Below, one piece after another: positions 43,984 through 55,037 of a stretch of 55,037 bases of DNA. Under the pieces are notes generated by a model. The model did no database searches and was not told the origin of the DNA. It worked only from the letters and a program-made list of their open reading frames with translations. The DNA is from Paenibacillus sp. PAMC 26794 (lineage in GTDB: Bacteria; Bacillota; Bacilli; Paenibacillales; Paenibacillaceae), in the NCBI RefSeq assembly GCF_000316035.1, contig NZ_ANHX01000027.1, positions 1-55,037 of the forward strand. Direction: 5' to 3'. Each line of letters opens with the position of its first letter. The stretch's first letter is position 1. Made by a program: the position numbers and the translations under genes.

Positions 43984-45381
43984 TTAACCAATGGAGCCTT
44001 CCATTTCGAACTTGATCAATCTATTCATCTCAACAGCGTATTCCATTGGCAATTCCTTCGTGAATGGCTCAATGAAGCCCATGATAATCATCTGTGTTGC
44101 TTCTGCATCAGTCAGACCACGGCTCATCAGGTAGAAGAGCTGATCCTCGGACACTTTGGATACTGTAGCTTCATGCTCCAGCATGATGTTATCATTCATG
44201 ATTTCATTGTAAGGAATTGTATCCGATGTGGACTCATTATCGAGAATGAGTGTATCACACTTGATATTGGATTTCGCGCCCTCAGCTTGACGTCCAAAGG
44301 AAGCCAAACCACGGTACGTTACTTTACCACCATGTTTACTGATGGATTTGGATACGATCGTAGATGTTGTATCCGGAGCCAAGTGAATCATTTTCGCACC
44401 TGCATCCTGATGCTGGTTTTTACCAGCTACAGCGATGGAGAGTACAGAACCTTTAGCTCCACGGCCTTTCAGTACAACCGCTGGATATTTCATCGTCAGT
44501 TTGGAACCGATGTTACCATCGACCCATTCCATTGTTGCATTTTCTTCTGCAACCGCACGTTTCGTAACGAGGTTGTAGATGTTTGGTGCCCAGTTTTGAA
44601 TCGTTGTGTAACGAACACGGGCATTTTTCTTACAGATGATCTCAACGACCGCACTATGCAGTGAGTTCGTGCTGTAGATTGGAGCTGTACAGCCCTCTAC
44701 ATAGTGAACGAAGCTGTCTTCGTCCGCAATGATGAGTGTACGCTCGAATTGTCCCATATTCTCGGAGTTAATCCGGAAGTAGGCTTGCAGAGGCACTTCA
44801 CATTTAACGCCCTTAGGCACGTAGATGAAGCTTCCTCCGGACCATACCGCACTATTCAATGCAGCAAATTTGTTATCTGCTGGCGGAATAATCGTTGCAA
44901 AATATTCACGCAGGATTTCCGGATGCTCTCTGAGAGCCGTATCCGTATCCATGAAGATTACACCTTGGTCTTCCAATTCCTTTTGCATGTTGTGGTATAC
45001 AACCTCGGACTCATACTGAGCCGATACACCTGCAAGGAACTTTTGCTCTGCTTCAGGGATACCCAATTTATCAAAGGTTTCCTTGATTTCGGAAGGAACT
45101 TCCTCCCATGTTTTACCTTGTTTTTCAGAAGCACGTACATAATACTGAATTTCATTGAAATCCAATCCGTCGAGATCTCCGCCCCATTTCGGCATTGGCA
45201 TCTTTTCGAATTGTTTCAAGGATTTCAAACGGAATTCCAACATCCAGTCCGGTTCATTCTTAATCTTGGAAATCTCAGTAACCACTTCTGCAGTCAGACC
45301 TTTACCGGTTTGAAAGATGGATTTGTGCTCGTCGCGAAAACCATATTTGTACTCTTCCATTTCTGGTGCTTTTTTAGCCAT
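43984..45381 (-). CDS. sufB: Fe-S cluster assembly scaffold SufB
   Basis: Encodes 465 residues. SufB is part of the SufBCD complex that builds Fe-S clusters. The beta-helix core, ending in the motif [10 protein letters not shown] and [13 protein letters not shown], is typical. A conserved Cys is visible in [10 protein letters not shown]. Fifth and last gene of sufCDSUB. GGTAGAGC lies upstream of the ATG at 45381, and the gap after sufU is 20 bases. Confidence 0.97.
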   Translation of the reverse strand: MAKKAPEMEEYKYGFRDEHKSIFQTGKGLTAEVVTEISKIKNEPDWMLEFRLKSLKQFEKMPMPKWGGDLDGLDFNEIQYYVRASEKQGKTWEEVPSEIKETFDKLGIPEAEQKFLAGVSAQYESEVVYHNMQKELEDQGVIFMDTDTALREHPEILREYFATIIPPADNKFAALNSAVWSGGSFIYVPKGVKCEVPLQAYFRINSENMGQFERTLIIADEDSFVHYVEGCTAPIYSTNSLHSAVVEIICKKNARVRYTTIQNWAPNIYNLVTKRAVAEENATMEWVDGNIGSKLTMKYPAVVLKGRGAKGSVLSIAVAGKNQHQDAGAKMIHLAPDTTSTIVSKSISKHGGKVTYRGLASFGRQAEGAKSNIKCDTLILDNESTSDTIPYNEIMNDNIMLEHEATVSKVSEDQLFYLMSRGLTDAEATQMIIMGFIEPFTKELPMEYAVEMNRLIKFEMEGSIG

Positions 45382-45401
45382 CTTGCTCTACCTCCCTATC
45401 G

Positions 45402-48344
<2,943 letters not shown>

Positions 48345-48369
48345 TGATTAATCCTCCTCCGTTTTGTCT

Positions 48370-49152
48370 TTACGCTTCTTGGCCTACAGTTTCGTCTGTA
48401 ATTCCCAGCTCTGCCTTTACCCAGTCATACCCTTCCGCTTCCAGACGGTGAGCCAATTCAGGTCCGCCGGATTTCACGATACGACCTTGCATCATTACGT
48501 GAACATAGTCAGGCGTAATGTAGTTCAACAGACGTTGGTAGTGAGTGATGATCAGGAAGCCACGATCTTCGCTCTTCATAGCGTTCACACCGTCAGCCAC
48601 GATTTTCAGAGCATCGATGTCCAGACCGGAGTCAATTTCATCAAGTACTACGATTTTCGGATCAAGCAGCATCATTTGCAGAATCTCGTTACGTTTTTTC
48701 TCACCACCGGAGAAACCTTCATTCAGGTAACGATGAGCGAACTCAGGGTTCATGTCGAGTTCTTTCATTTTACCTTCCATTTGACGAATGAACTTGATCA
48801 GAGAAATCTCGTTACCTTCGCCACGACGTGCGTTAATTGCACTACGCAAGAAGTCGGAGTTTGTAACACCTGCAATTTCACTTGGGTATTGCATAGCCAG
48901 GAAGAGACCTGCACGTGCGCGCTCATCTACAGCCATATCCAATACATCTTCACCATCAAGTGTAATTGTACCGTCTGTTACTTCATATTTCGGGTGACCC
49001 ATCAATGCAGAAGCCAGAGTGGATTTACCTGTTCCGTTCGGACCCATGATTGCGTGGATTTCTCCACCTTTCATTTCCAGGTTGATGCCTTTCAGGATTT
49101 CCTTACCTTCGATCGTCGCTTTCAGACCTTCAATGACGAAATTCGTAGCCAT
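48370..49152 (-). CDS. sufC: Fe-S cluster assembly ATPase SufC
   Basis: Encodes 260 residues of the ABC ATPase family. Walker A is GPNGTGKST, the signature is EGFSGGEKKRNE, and Walker B with the catalytic Glu is IVVLDEIDSGLD. First gene of the suf operon. ATG 49152 has TGGAGGGAAAC upstream. PerR/Fur-like palindromes lie about 120-160 bases upstream. Confidence 0.97.
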   Translation of the reverse strand: MATNFVIEGLKATIEGKEILKGINLEMKGGEIHAIMGPNGTGKSTLASALMGHPKYEVTDGTITLDGEDVLDMAVDERARAGLFLAMQYPSEIAGVTNSDFLRSAINARRGEGNEISLIKFIRQMEGKMKELDMNPEFAHRYLNEGFSGGEKKRNEILQMMLLDPKIVVLDEIDSGLDIDALKIVADGVNAMKSEDRGFLIITHYQRLLNYITPDYVHVMMQGRIVKSGGPELAHRLEAEGYDWVKAELGITDETVGQEA

Positions 49153-49274
49153 GTGTATTGTTTCCCTCCATTGATTAAATTGATGTTAGTTGTCGAAAAC
49201 GAAAAAGCGCCTATTATATCTGAACAGGGCTTCCCCTGAATTTCTCCTGGACTCGATTCTTAAAGCAAGAACAC

Positions 49275-49311
49275 TTTAGAATAATTCTAAACTGATTCTC
49301 AATGATAATCA
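49275..49311 (-). promoter_or_regulatory. PerR/Fur-type operator cluster upstream of the suf operon
   Basis: TTTAGAATAATTCTAAA at 49275-49291 is a perfect palindrome of the 7-1-7 class (PerR consensus TTATAATNATTATAA; the central 15 bases differ at two symmetric positions). Immediately after it, TGATTCTCAATGATAATCA (49293-49311) is an imperfect Fur-like repeat. Both lie between sufC and DUF1802 in a gap of about 375 bases that otherwise contains no supported gene. Regulation of suf by iron or peroxide is inference. Confidence 0.55.
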
Positions 49312-49473
49312 AGTCATTTCCTAAGAACCCTGTCCCTTGCATGAAACCTTATTCTTTCTGATTCTATAGTAAAAGACGAATTGAATCAAATCAGAAAACA
49401 TCTTACGCACAAATGCACAGTGAGAAAAATCACAGCAATTCAAGCTTTTATGTCATCTTCTATACACTAATTT

Positions 49474-49507
49474 AAAAAAGGACTTATCCATATTATGGAC
49501 AAGTCCC
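49474..49507 (-). terminator. Terminator of the DUF1802 gene
   Basis: GGACTTATCC at 49480-49489 pairs with GGACAAGTCC at 49497-49506. On the minus strand the stem is followed by six T. Confidence 0.87.
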
Positions 49508-49527
49508 TCTGTTAATAACGTTACCAT

Positions 49528-50103
49528 TTACAATTTGAGCATCTCGTTAATCTTCTGTACCTGTTCGTCAAAATCCGCAACATCCACCACCGGCGTCATT
49601 TCGCGCGGCACCGGACCATTCGGAATAGAAATCCATGAACGACAACCGTTATATTCAGGCAGTACGGGGATTTCCATCGGTTCTTTCAAAAGGTACACAC
49701 GTAAAATCAATACATGGAGCGGATCTTTCCGTTTCCATTTCAAACGGTCTTCGGCAAAATCCGCTGTCCACATATGAAAGTCAAGAAGTCGATCCAGCAT
49801 CTCCTGATCTCGTATCTCCAGATCCTGCGTTACTTCGGCATATGCAGTAATACGGATTGTCGAAGCTTCAGGCACCCATTCGGCCAGTGATTCTTCAACA
49901 TAGGATTGATCCGAGGACTTAATCAGTTCTTTACGCTGATGTTCATAAGTCGGATACAGATAAAACGCCGGACTTTTCAGCTCAAAATGTCGGGTTTCCT
50001 CTACAATCCCACCTTTGCGCATCACCATAATCTGGCGACCCGTTTCCAGTGCTTTGATTGCAGAAGCCCATTCTTTTAAAGCCGGTATCGTTGGTTCTAA
50101 CAT
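49528..50103 (-). CDS. DUF1802 family protein
   Basis: Encodes 191 residues. ATG 50103 is chosen because GGGGAGGGG lies upstream; the frame reaches 50121 without a site. Characteristic segments are ALKEWASAIKALETG, IMVMRKGGIVEETRHF and PAFYLYPTYEHQ, the wording of DUF1802 in Firmicutes and cyanobacteria. The function is unknown. It has its own terminator. Confidence 0.87.
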   Translation of the reverse strand: MLEPTIPALKEWASAIKALETGRQIMVMRKGGIVEETRHFELKSPAFYLYPTYEHQRKELIKSSDQSYVEESLAEWVPEASTIRITAYAEVTQDLEIRDQEMLDRLLDFHMWTADFAEDRLKWKRKDPLHVLILRVYLLKEPMEIPVLPEYNGCRSWISIPNGPVPREMTPVVDVADFDEQVQKINEMLKL

Positions 50104-50228
50104 AAGCGGTCCCCTCCCCAATCGTTCTTGTCAGCAGTATAGACGCTTAGGGCGTTTCTGACAACATGATCGGGGATCAGAAAGCTTACGCAAGAGACCC
50201 ACTTGTATTAGGCAAAATCTTGGCTATA

Positions 50229-50690
50229 TTAACCTAGGAAAGAGCGAAGCATCCACATGTGTTTCTCCAGGTCAGCCTTAAAGCCTGTCAGCATATCGGA
50301 TGTTGGTTGATCTTCAGCTGCATCTGCAACTTCGATACCTTCCTGATATTCATTCGAAAGTGTAGCGAAGTCCTCGATCAGGTTTTGCACCATTGTTTTT
50401 GCGTCTTCTCCGCCTGCTGCTTCCTGGATAGAGGAAAGCTCCAGATACTCTTTCATTGTAGCCGCTGGGCTACCTTTCAGCGTAAGGATACGCTCTGCGA
50501 TTTCATCCATTTGTACTGTAACTTCGTTGTAGAACTCTTCGAATTTCACATGCAACGTGAAGAAGTTAGGTCCTTTAACGTACCAGTGATAGTTATGGAT
50601 TTTAACATACAATACGTTCAGGTTAGCTACCTGACGATTAAGTACTTGTTCCACCGATTTTGCTTGATCTGTTTTGTTTTTTGTAGCCAT
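50229..50690 (-). CDS. dps: Dps-family ferritin-like DNA-protection protein
   Basis: Encodes 153 residues, a four-helix Dps protein that stores iron and protects DNA from peroxide. The ferroxidase ligands are visible in NYHWYVKGPNFFTLH and FEEFYNEVTVQMDEIAERI, with His, Asp and Glu residues in the expected order. The N-terminus (MATKNKTDQAK) is basic, as in DNA-binding Dps. ATG 50690 has AAAGGATGG upstream. In Bacilli such genes are usually under PerR control; I do not see a clear PerR box in the 60 bases upstream. Confidence 0.95.
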   Translation of the reverse strand: MATKNKTDQAKSVEQVLNRQVANLNVLYVKIHNYHWYVKGPNFFTLHVKFEEFYNEVTVQMDEIAERILTLKGSPAATMKEYLELSSIQEAAGGEDAKTMVQNLIEDFATLSNEYQEGIEVADAAEDQPTSDMLTGFKADLEKHMWMLRSFLG

Positions 50691-50987
50691 ATTAATCCCA
50701 TCCTTTTATTTAAAATTAGTCTGTCATGCCATGATAAGCAGGTTGTCCCACAATGCATAACAGAGAGTTAATAATGTGTCACCACATGTAGTGGAGAGGC
50801 TTGTTAACGGCGGTTCTCTCAACCGTCTGGCCTATTTGTTTTTACCCTTGAATCGGAAGTTCGAATCAGGATCGACTTGACTTGTCTCAAAAAAAAGTTC
50901 AAAAACCGGGCTATTTCCGATATACTGACATATACCAAGCAAAGAAGTGGGTTTTCCTGTTTCTTCATATATATGGAGGTGGCACCT
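50691..50987. other. Intergenic region before mtnK, no SAM riboswitch visible
   Basis: This divergent dps-mtnK gap should hold both promoters. I looked for the S-box core that precedes mtnKA in Bacillus (GAGGGACTGGCCC) and did not find it. Short palindromes (CCACATGTAGTGG near 50783) and a hairpin GGTTCTCTCAACC near 50811-50823 are present; neither resembles a terminator. Confidence 0.5.
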
Positions 50988-52205
50988 TTGTCCCAATATC
51001 GCCCGTTTACCCCCCAGGATGCAATTGAACTGGCCAAAACATTACCGGGTCCATTTGCGGCAGATGCAAATCTGGATTGTCACGAGATCGGCGACGGCAA
51101 TCTGAATTTGGTTTTCCACATCACGGATCAGAACTCCGATAAAAGTATCATTATCAAACAGGCGCTTCCTTATGCGAAAGTGGTTGGAGAATCATGGCCG
51201 CTCTCTCTGGTACGTGCCCGAATTGAACGTGAAATTCTTCAGGAAGAGTATCGTTTGTGTCCAGGGATGGTACCCGAAGTGTATCATTACGATGATGACC
51301 TCGCGCTAACGGTTATGGAAGATCTGAGTGATCATGTGATCATGCGCAAAGGCCTGATCGAAGGTGTTTCTTATCCTCTTTTTGCACAACATATTGGGGA
51401 ATTCATGGCAAGAACGCTGTTCTTCACATCCGACTTGGGCATGGATCAGCAATTGAAGAAGGAACAACAGGGCAGATTCATTAATCCGGACCAATGCAAA
51501 ATAACGGAGGATCTGATCTTTGATGAACCCTACCGGATCGCTGAGAAAAATAATTATGATGCTTCCATTGAAGATGAGGCTGAAGCCCTTCGCACAGATG
51601 GAGAGCTTCACCTTGAAGTGGCATTACTACGGGAAAAATTCCTGACACTTGGGCAGGCACTGCTTCATGGAGATCTGCATACAGGCAGTATTTTTGTTAC
51701 ACCTGAATCGACCAAAGTCATCGATCCCGAATTTGCATATTACGGACCCATGGGATTCGATGTTGGTGCAGTCCTTGCGAACCTGCTCTTGAATTACGCA
51801 TCCCTGCCAGGATGGATTCAGGATGAGACTGCTTTGCAGGAGCGTGAAACGCTTTTGCTGAATATGGTTCGTGATGTATGGACTGAATTCGAATCTCGTT
51901 TCCGTGCCCTCTGGGTTAATGACCTCGTTGATCCGATGGCAAAAACGCCAGGGTATCAGGATCTATATGTGCAACAATTGTTCAGAGATTCCATTGGCTT
52001 TGCAGGTGCCAAAATGGTTCGTCGTATCGTGGGACTTGCTCACGTGGCGGATATAGATACCATTCCAAATGCGACTGAACGTGAACATGCTCAGCGTAAA
52101 TCATTGGCCATTGGTAAAGCATTGATCAAGAACAATCGTCGCTTGAATACCATCGGTGAAGTACTGGATATTGTATCTACAGCTGTTACTACTACTAAGG
52201 TTTAA
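50988..52205 (+). CDS. mtnK: Methylthioribose kinase MtnK
   Basis: Encodes 405 residues. TTG 50988 is chosen because GGAGGTGG lies just upstream (inside the longer frame), giving the standard start. The fold is the APH/protein-kinase-like fold: GDGNLNLVFHI as the nucleotide loop, LLHGDLHTGSIF as the catalytic loop with Asp, and VIDPEFAYYGPMGFDVG for metal binding. It phosphorylates methylthioribose in the methionine salvage pathway. mtnA follows 23 bases later. Confidence 0.96.
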   Translation: MSQYRPFTPQDAIELAKTLPGPFAADANLDCHEIGDGNLNLVFHITDQNSDKSIIIKQALPYAKVVGESWPLSLVRARIEREILQEEYRLCPGMVPEVYHYDDDLALTVMEDLSDHVIMRKGLIEGVSYPLFAQHIGEFMARTLFFTSDLGMDQQLKKEQQGRFINPDQCKITEDLIFDEPYRIAEKNNYDASIEDEAEALRTDGELHLEVALLREKFLTLGQALLHGDLHTGSIFVTPESTKVIDPEFAYYGPMGFDVGAVLANLLLNYASLPGWIQDETALQERETLLLNMVRDVWTEFESRFRALWVNDLVDPMAKTPGYQDLYVQQLFRDSIGFAGAKMVRRIVGLAHVADIDTIPNATEREHAQRKSLAIGKALIKNNRRLNTIGEVLDIVSTAVTTTKV

Positions 52206-52228
52206 CATAAGGAACGGAGGAACCACCC

Positions 52229-53302
52229 ATGACAACCCCTAAATATCAGCCTCTGTCCTCTCTCATCTGGAAAAAGGACAAGCTTGAAATGCTTGACCAG
52301 CGTCTGCTGCCCGAAACGATCCTCATGCTGAAGTTGTACACACCCGAGGAAGTATGGGAATCCATCCACTCCATGAAAGTACGCGGTGCTCCAGCGATTG
52401 GCATTGCTGCTGCATTTGGTGTCGTACTGGGTGCGAAGTCATATGACGGAACGACCATTCAAGGTTGGTTGGACCACGTAAAATCCATATGTGCTCATCT
52501 GGCTACTTCCCGTCCAACAGCGGTGAACCTGTTCTGGGCACTGGATCGCATGATGCAAAGAGCAAATGTGGTCGTTGAATCCGGCCTGAGCCTAGATGAG
52601 GGCAATGATGCTCTTGAAGTGGAAGCTCTGTTGATCCAGAAGGAAGATGAAGAAGTGTGCCGCATGATCGGCGAGAATGCACTGCCTTTGTTCGAAGATG
52701 GTATGGGTGTACTCACTCACTGTAATGCAGGTGGACTGGCTACTGCGAAATATGGTACGGCAACTGCTCCAATGTATCTCGCACAGGAACGTGGCATTCA
52801 CCTGAAGGTATTTGCAGACGAGACTCGTCCCGTACTTCAGGGTGCACGCCTGACTGCATTTGAGTTACAGCAAGCCGGCATTGACGTTACGCTGCTCTGT
52901 GATAACATGGCAGGCATGGTGATGTCCAAAGGCTGGATTCAAGCCGTTATCGTCGGAACGGATCGTGTTGCAGCGAATGGTGACGTAGCTAACAAAATCG
53001 GAACCTACAGCGTAGCCGTGCTTGCCAAAGCACACAATATTCCGTTCTATGTAGCAAGCCCATTGTCGACTATCGACTTATCTACTCCATCCGGAGATCT
53101 TATTCCGATTGAGGAACGTGCTGCGGAGGAAGTGACCGAAGGATTTGGTAAACGTACAGCACCGCAAGGTGTTAAAGTATACAATCCAGCATTTGACGTA
53201 ACGCCTAACGAATATGTAACAGCTATTATCACGGAGAAAGGCGTTGTTCGCGCACCTTTCCAAGAAAATCTGGCTGCCTTGTTCGCAAAGGAAGAAGCTT
53301 AA
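52229..53302 (+). CDS. mtnA: Methylthioribose-1-phosphate isomerase MtnA
   Basis: Encodes 357 residues. It isomerises methylthioribose-1-phosphate to the ribulose form, the step after MtnK. The substrate-binding [13 protein letters not shown], the catalytic Cys in [14 protein letters not shown] and the catalytic Asp in TLLCDNMAG are all visible. ATG 52229 has GGAACGGAGG upstream. Followed by a terminator. The remaining salvage genes (mtnW, X, B, D) are not in the window. Confidence 0.97.
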   Translation: MTTPKYQPLSSLIWKKDKLEMLDQRLLPETILMLKLYTPEEVWESIHSMKVRGAPAIGIAAAFGVVLGAKSYDGTTIQGWLDHVKSICAHLATSRPTAVNLFWALDRMMQRANVVVESGLSLDEGNDALEVEALLIQKEDEEVCRMIGENALPLFEDGMGVLTHCNAGGLATAKYGTATAPMYLAQERGIHLKVFADETRPVLQGARLTAFELQQAGIDVTLLCDNMAGMVMSKGWIQAVIVGTDRVAANGDVANKIGTYSVAVLAKAHNIPFYVASPLSTIDLSTPSGDLIPIEERAAEEVTEGFGKRTAPQGVKVYNPAFDVTPNEYVTAIITEKGVVRAPFQENLAALFAKEEA

Positions 53303-53370
53303 TTTAATGAGAAGCGTTCGTGTGTATAGAGGTGGGAGCTACGATGTGCCTGGCTCTGCATTACGACGCT

Positions 53371-53401
53371 AAATAAGGGCTTCCCATATGGGAGCCCTTT
53401 T
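53371..53401. terminator. Terminator between mtnA and yunC
   Basis: AAGGGCTTCCC at 53375-53385 pairs with GGGAGCCCTT at 53390-53399, with T runs on both sides, so it can stop both convergent genes. Confidence 0.88.
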
Positions 53402-53409
53402 GTTAGTAA

Positions 53410-53712
53410 TTAGATCATTTTCAACAAAGCCTCTACACCCGTCATGCCAACCGTAATGCCCATGGCCTCGGCTTCTGTTGTCACCGACTCCATAGGTGCA
53501 TGCAACAATTGCTCCAGTGTACGCACACCAACCGCCCGAGCCGCAATAATTTTGCGATCCCCAAGCTTCTCATTAAGTAATCCCACGTCGAGTGCTCCGC
53601 ACATGATATATCCTTTGGATGTGTTGATGGTCAACAACGTTGTTTTCGGTAGCTTGACTTCTACCCCAACCAATACATGCTCTCCAACTACAATAGGCTC
53701 CATCGTCACCAT
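53410..53712 (-). CDS. yunC: YunC-like DUF1805 protein
   Basis: Encodes 100 residues. Characteristic segments are VEVKLPKTTLLTINTSKGY, IMCGALDVGLLNEKLGDR and AARAVGVRTLEQLL, the wording of YunC (DUF1805) in Bacilli. ATG 53712 agrees with the usual family N-terminus; GGAGGTGG lies 11 bases upstream and GGGAA lies closer. The function is unknown. Its first 40 or so codons plus its upstream region are duplicated about 1 kb away at 54628-54948. Confidence 0.88.
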   Translation of the reverse strand: MVTMEPIVVGEHVLVGVEVKLPKTTLLTINTSKGYIMCGALDVGLLNEKLGDRKIIAARAVGVRTLEQLLHAPMESVTTEAEAMGITVGMTGVEALLKMI

Positions 53713-53912
53713 AATTTCCCGATCCACCTCCTCTTCCACAGGTCACGATAATTGTATGCCTCATTCTGTATTGTCGTGTGGACACCTGCCGGGTTTGAGA
53801 AAATGTAGGTACTTACAGCTTAAATGTATTGTTGCTAATTCTCTTCGCAGACTTAGATAGTAGAAATATGCTTAGTTGGAATATAAAAAGTCACCTCAGA
53901 AATGAGGCAGCT
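53594..53912. repeat. Direct repeat copy 1: yunC 5' part, upstream region and terminator
   Basis: Matches 54628-54948 in the same orientation from TGCTCCGCACATGATATAT onwards. The first 200 or so bases differ by only a handful of substitutions, and the rest diverges more but ends in the same hairpin. It covers about 40 codons of yunC, its promoter region and the terminator downstream of the gene at 53971. Confidence 0.85.
53883..53912 (-). terminator. Terminator of the SHOCT-type gene
   Basis: CACCTCA and TGAGGCAG around a GAAA loop; on the minus strand the stem (AGCTGCCTCA...TGAGGTGACT) is followed by TTTTATAT. Located just after the stop at 53971 and present again at 54917-54948. Confidence 0.8.
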
Positions 53913-53970
53913 CAGATACAATTTTTTAATAATCATAATCCGGTCATTTTCTACTATTATGATCTATACT

Positions 53971-54318
53971 CTAGGCACGCCAGTCTTTATCATTTATGTA
54001 TGTATCGACTGAACTTGAATATTGCTTCTTAAGACTATCTCTTTTTAACTCATACTCTTCTTCATTAATAATATTCGCTGCAAACATTTTATCTAATTTG
54101 TCTAATTCCATAGTTAATACTCTCACATTACCTGCTGCATGTTCTAATTTTTCTTGATTTTTATCTACTTTATATGTCTTGTACAAGCTTATTATTAAAA
54201 GTATAAATGCAACAAGATACAAGAGTTTCGTTAGTGGGTTATCATTTCCTAATTGAGATGAGGATAGAACTCCTAAAATAAATATAATCGCCCATAACCA
54301 TTTTTTCATATTGCTCAT
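53971..54318 (-). CDS. Small two-helix membrane protein with SHOCT-like C-terminus
   Basis: Encodes 115 residues. Two N-terminal membrane segments (about 5-22 and 30-46) precede a polar coiled-coil-like region. The end (LDKLDKMFAANIINEEEYELKRDSLKKQ, residues about 72-100) fits the SHOCT pattern of Leu and Gly/Asn-Ile-x-x-Glu-Glu-Tyr, a short helix pair found at the end of many membrane proteins. ATG 54318 has GCGAGG seven bases upstream. AT-rich coding sequence and flanking direct repeats suggest that it arrived by insertion. Function unknown. Confidence 0.75.
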   Translation of the reverse strand: MSNMKKWLWAIIFILGVLSSSQLGNDNPLTKLLYLVAFILLIISLYKTYKVDKNQEKLEHAAGNVRVLTMELDKLDKMFAANIINEEEYELKRDSLKKQYSSSVDTYINDKDWRA

Positions 54319-54474
54319 ATGTAGACCTCGCTTCCTAATTATGGAACGATTATACCATGCCTAAAGGAGTGGGTCTAGGGAATTAGATGGGAGGAATAGG
54401 AAAGGAGGAAAGAACAACAAAAAGAGATTAGTCCACACTATAAATCCATACCAGACAACAGCTTGCCCCACTTC

Positions 54475-54747
54475 TCAAACGTCACAAAATTGAATCACAA
54501 ATGAACTTTTCGAGCTTTTTTCAAGTCCTTTCAAACACTTATGAAAACTAATGAAAGCTTGTCCCATATGGGTCCATGACGTATACCAGTACGTTTCGTA
54601 CTCTAATCCAAAATGGGATACGGTAGTTGCTCCGCACATGATATATCCTTTTGATGTGTTAGTGGTCAACAACGTTGTTTTGGGCAGCTTGACTTCTACC
54701 CCAACCAATACATGCTCTCCAACTACAATAGGCTCCATCGTCACCAT
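54475..54747 (-). pseudogene. Truncated yunC copy fused to unrelated sequence
   Basis: The first 40 or so codons (54628-54747) are nearly identical to yunC, from the same start to KGYIMCG. After position 54628 the reading frame continues into 51 codons with no resemblance to YunC, ending at 54475. The conserved ALDVGLL and RAVGVRT segments are missing, so it should not work as YunC. The ribosome site is retained, so a short protein could still be made. Confidence 0.8.
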
Positions 54748-54948
54748 AATTTCCCGATCCACCTCCTCTTCCACAGGTCACGATAATTGTATGCCTCATT
54801 CTGTATTGTCGTGTGGACACCTGCCGTGTTTGAGAAAATGTAGGTACTTACAGTTCAAAAACAATGTTGGTAATTCCCCTCGCAAACTTAGATAGTAGAA
54901 CTATGATTTCATGGGAATATAAAAAGCCACCTCAGAAATGAGGCAGCT
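54628..54948. repeat. Direct repeat copy 2: yunC 5' remnant, upstream region and terminator
   Basis: Partner of 53594-53912 in the same orientation. The left breakpoint is at TGCTCCGCAC inside yunC, and the right end follows the AGCTGCCTCA hairpin. It is placed between the SHOCT-type gene and a further minus-strand gene that enters from the right edge. Confidence 0.85.
54917..54948 (-). terminator. Terminator of the gene entering from the right edge
   Basis: Same hairpin as at 53883-53912, with GCCACCTCA and TGAGGCAGC pairing more completely. On the minus strand it is followed by TTTTTATAT. Lies 14 bases after the partial gene's stop. Confidence 0.8.
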
Positions 54949-54961
54949 CTCATAATAATCA

Positions 54962-55036
54962 TTAATATTTTTGAGCGTCTATAAGTTCATCAAGGTCGTA
55001 CTTTAAATTATAATCTGTGTATATTACTCTAAGTCT
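54962..55036 (-). CDS. C-terminal 24 codons of an unidentified protein
   Basis: Only the last residues are in the window (ending DLDELIDAQKY before TAA). The frame is open to the right edge on the minus strand, and a terminator follows the stop. The sequence is AT-rich, like the SHOCT-type gene. Too short to assign; it might be another insert-borne gene of the same kind. Confidence 0.5.
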   Translation of the reverse strand, partial: RLRVIYTDYNLKYDLDELIDAQKY

Positions 55037-55037
55037 T

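Noticed and set aside
48364..49239. Plus-strand frame of 291 codons across sufC
   Set aside because: It is opposite SufC with intact Walker motifs; unusual Cys/Phe/His-rich composition marks it as a shadow.
50811..50823. Hairpin before mtnK as a terminator or riboswitch expression platform
   Set aside because: The stem is only about five base pairs with no T run and no aptamer-like core upstream.

Overview
The window reads as a chromosomal segment of a spore-forming Firmicute, most likely Paenibacillus. The evidence is a set of sporulation genes (ytrH, ytrI, yheC/yheD family, cotJABC, a YjcZ-type peptide), the sufCDSUB order typical of Bacilli, Shine-Dalgarno sites close to AAGGAGG, frequent GTG/TTG starts, and a YesMN-type two-component system tied to a carbohydrate ABC transporter. 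The species is an inference; no rRNA, tRNA or CRISPR was seen.

Layout. 1-7.2 kb: the 3'-truncated dnaE (minus strand), then ytrH-ytrI-ytpI (plus) facing ytoI and a small membrane protein (minus). This is the Bacillus dnaE-ytr neighbourhood without nrnA. 7.3-14.5 kb: a MITE-like repeat, yheA, and a plus-strand run of five YheC/YheD ATP-grasp paralogues, arranged as two long-short pairs plus a third short gene. 14.5-23.8 kb: a minus-strand polysaccharide-uptake locus with two permeases, a YesM-type kinase, a YesN-type regulator, a solute-binding lipoprotein, a cupin and a heparinase II/III-type enzyme. A second copy of the MITE-like repeat sits between the two permease genes. 24-27.9 kb: a HAD phosphatase, a CHASE3 chemoreceptor and a Gfo/Idh/MocA oxidoreductase.

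28.1-31.96 kb: the most unusual part. A self-contained plus-strand cluster, bounded by a strong promoter and a terminator, encodes a ThDP-dependent acetolactate-synthase-like enzyme, a carboxymuconolactone-decarboxylase-fold protein, a small STAS-like protein and a FabH/KAS III-like enzyme. The last keeps its nucleophilic Cys but lacks the catalytic His and Asn. This looks like a small acyloin or acyl-transfer pathway for a metabolite I cannot name.

32-43.7 kb: cotJABC, a CNNM/CorC-type protein, radical SAM yfkAB, two HD-GYP proteins flanking yunD and a MoaD-MoaE fusion, a YjcZ-type peptide, an M23 peptidase, and a secreted endonuclease/phosphatase with a jacalin-like lectin domain. 43.9-49.3 kb: sufCDSUB behind PerR/Fur-like palindromes. 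49.5-53.7 kb: a DUF1802 gene, dps, the methionine-salvage pair mtnK-mtnA, and yunC. 53.6-55.0 kb: an AT-rich SHOCT-type membrane protein gene lies between two direct copies of about 320 bp carrying the 5' part and upstream region of yunC. The second copy leaves a truncated yunC remnant.
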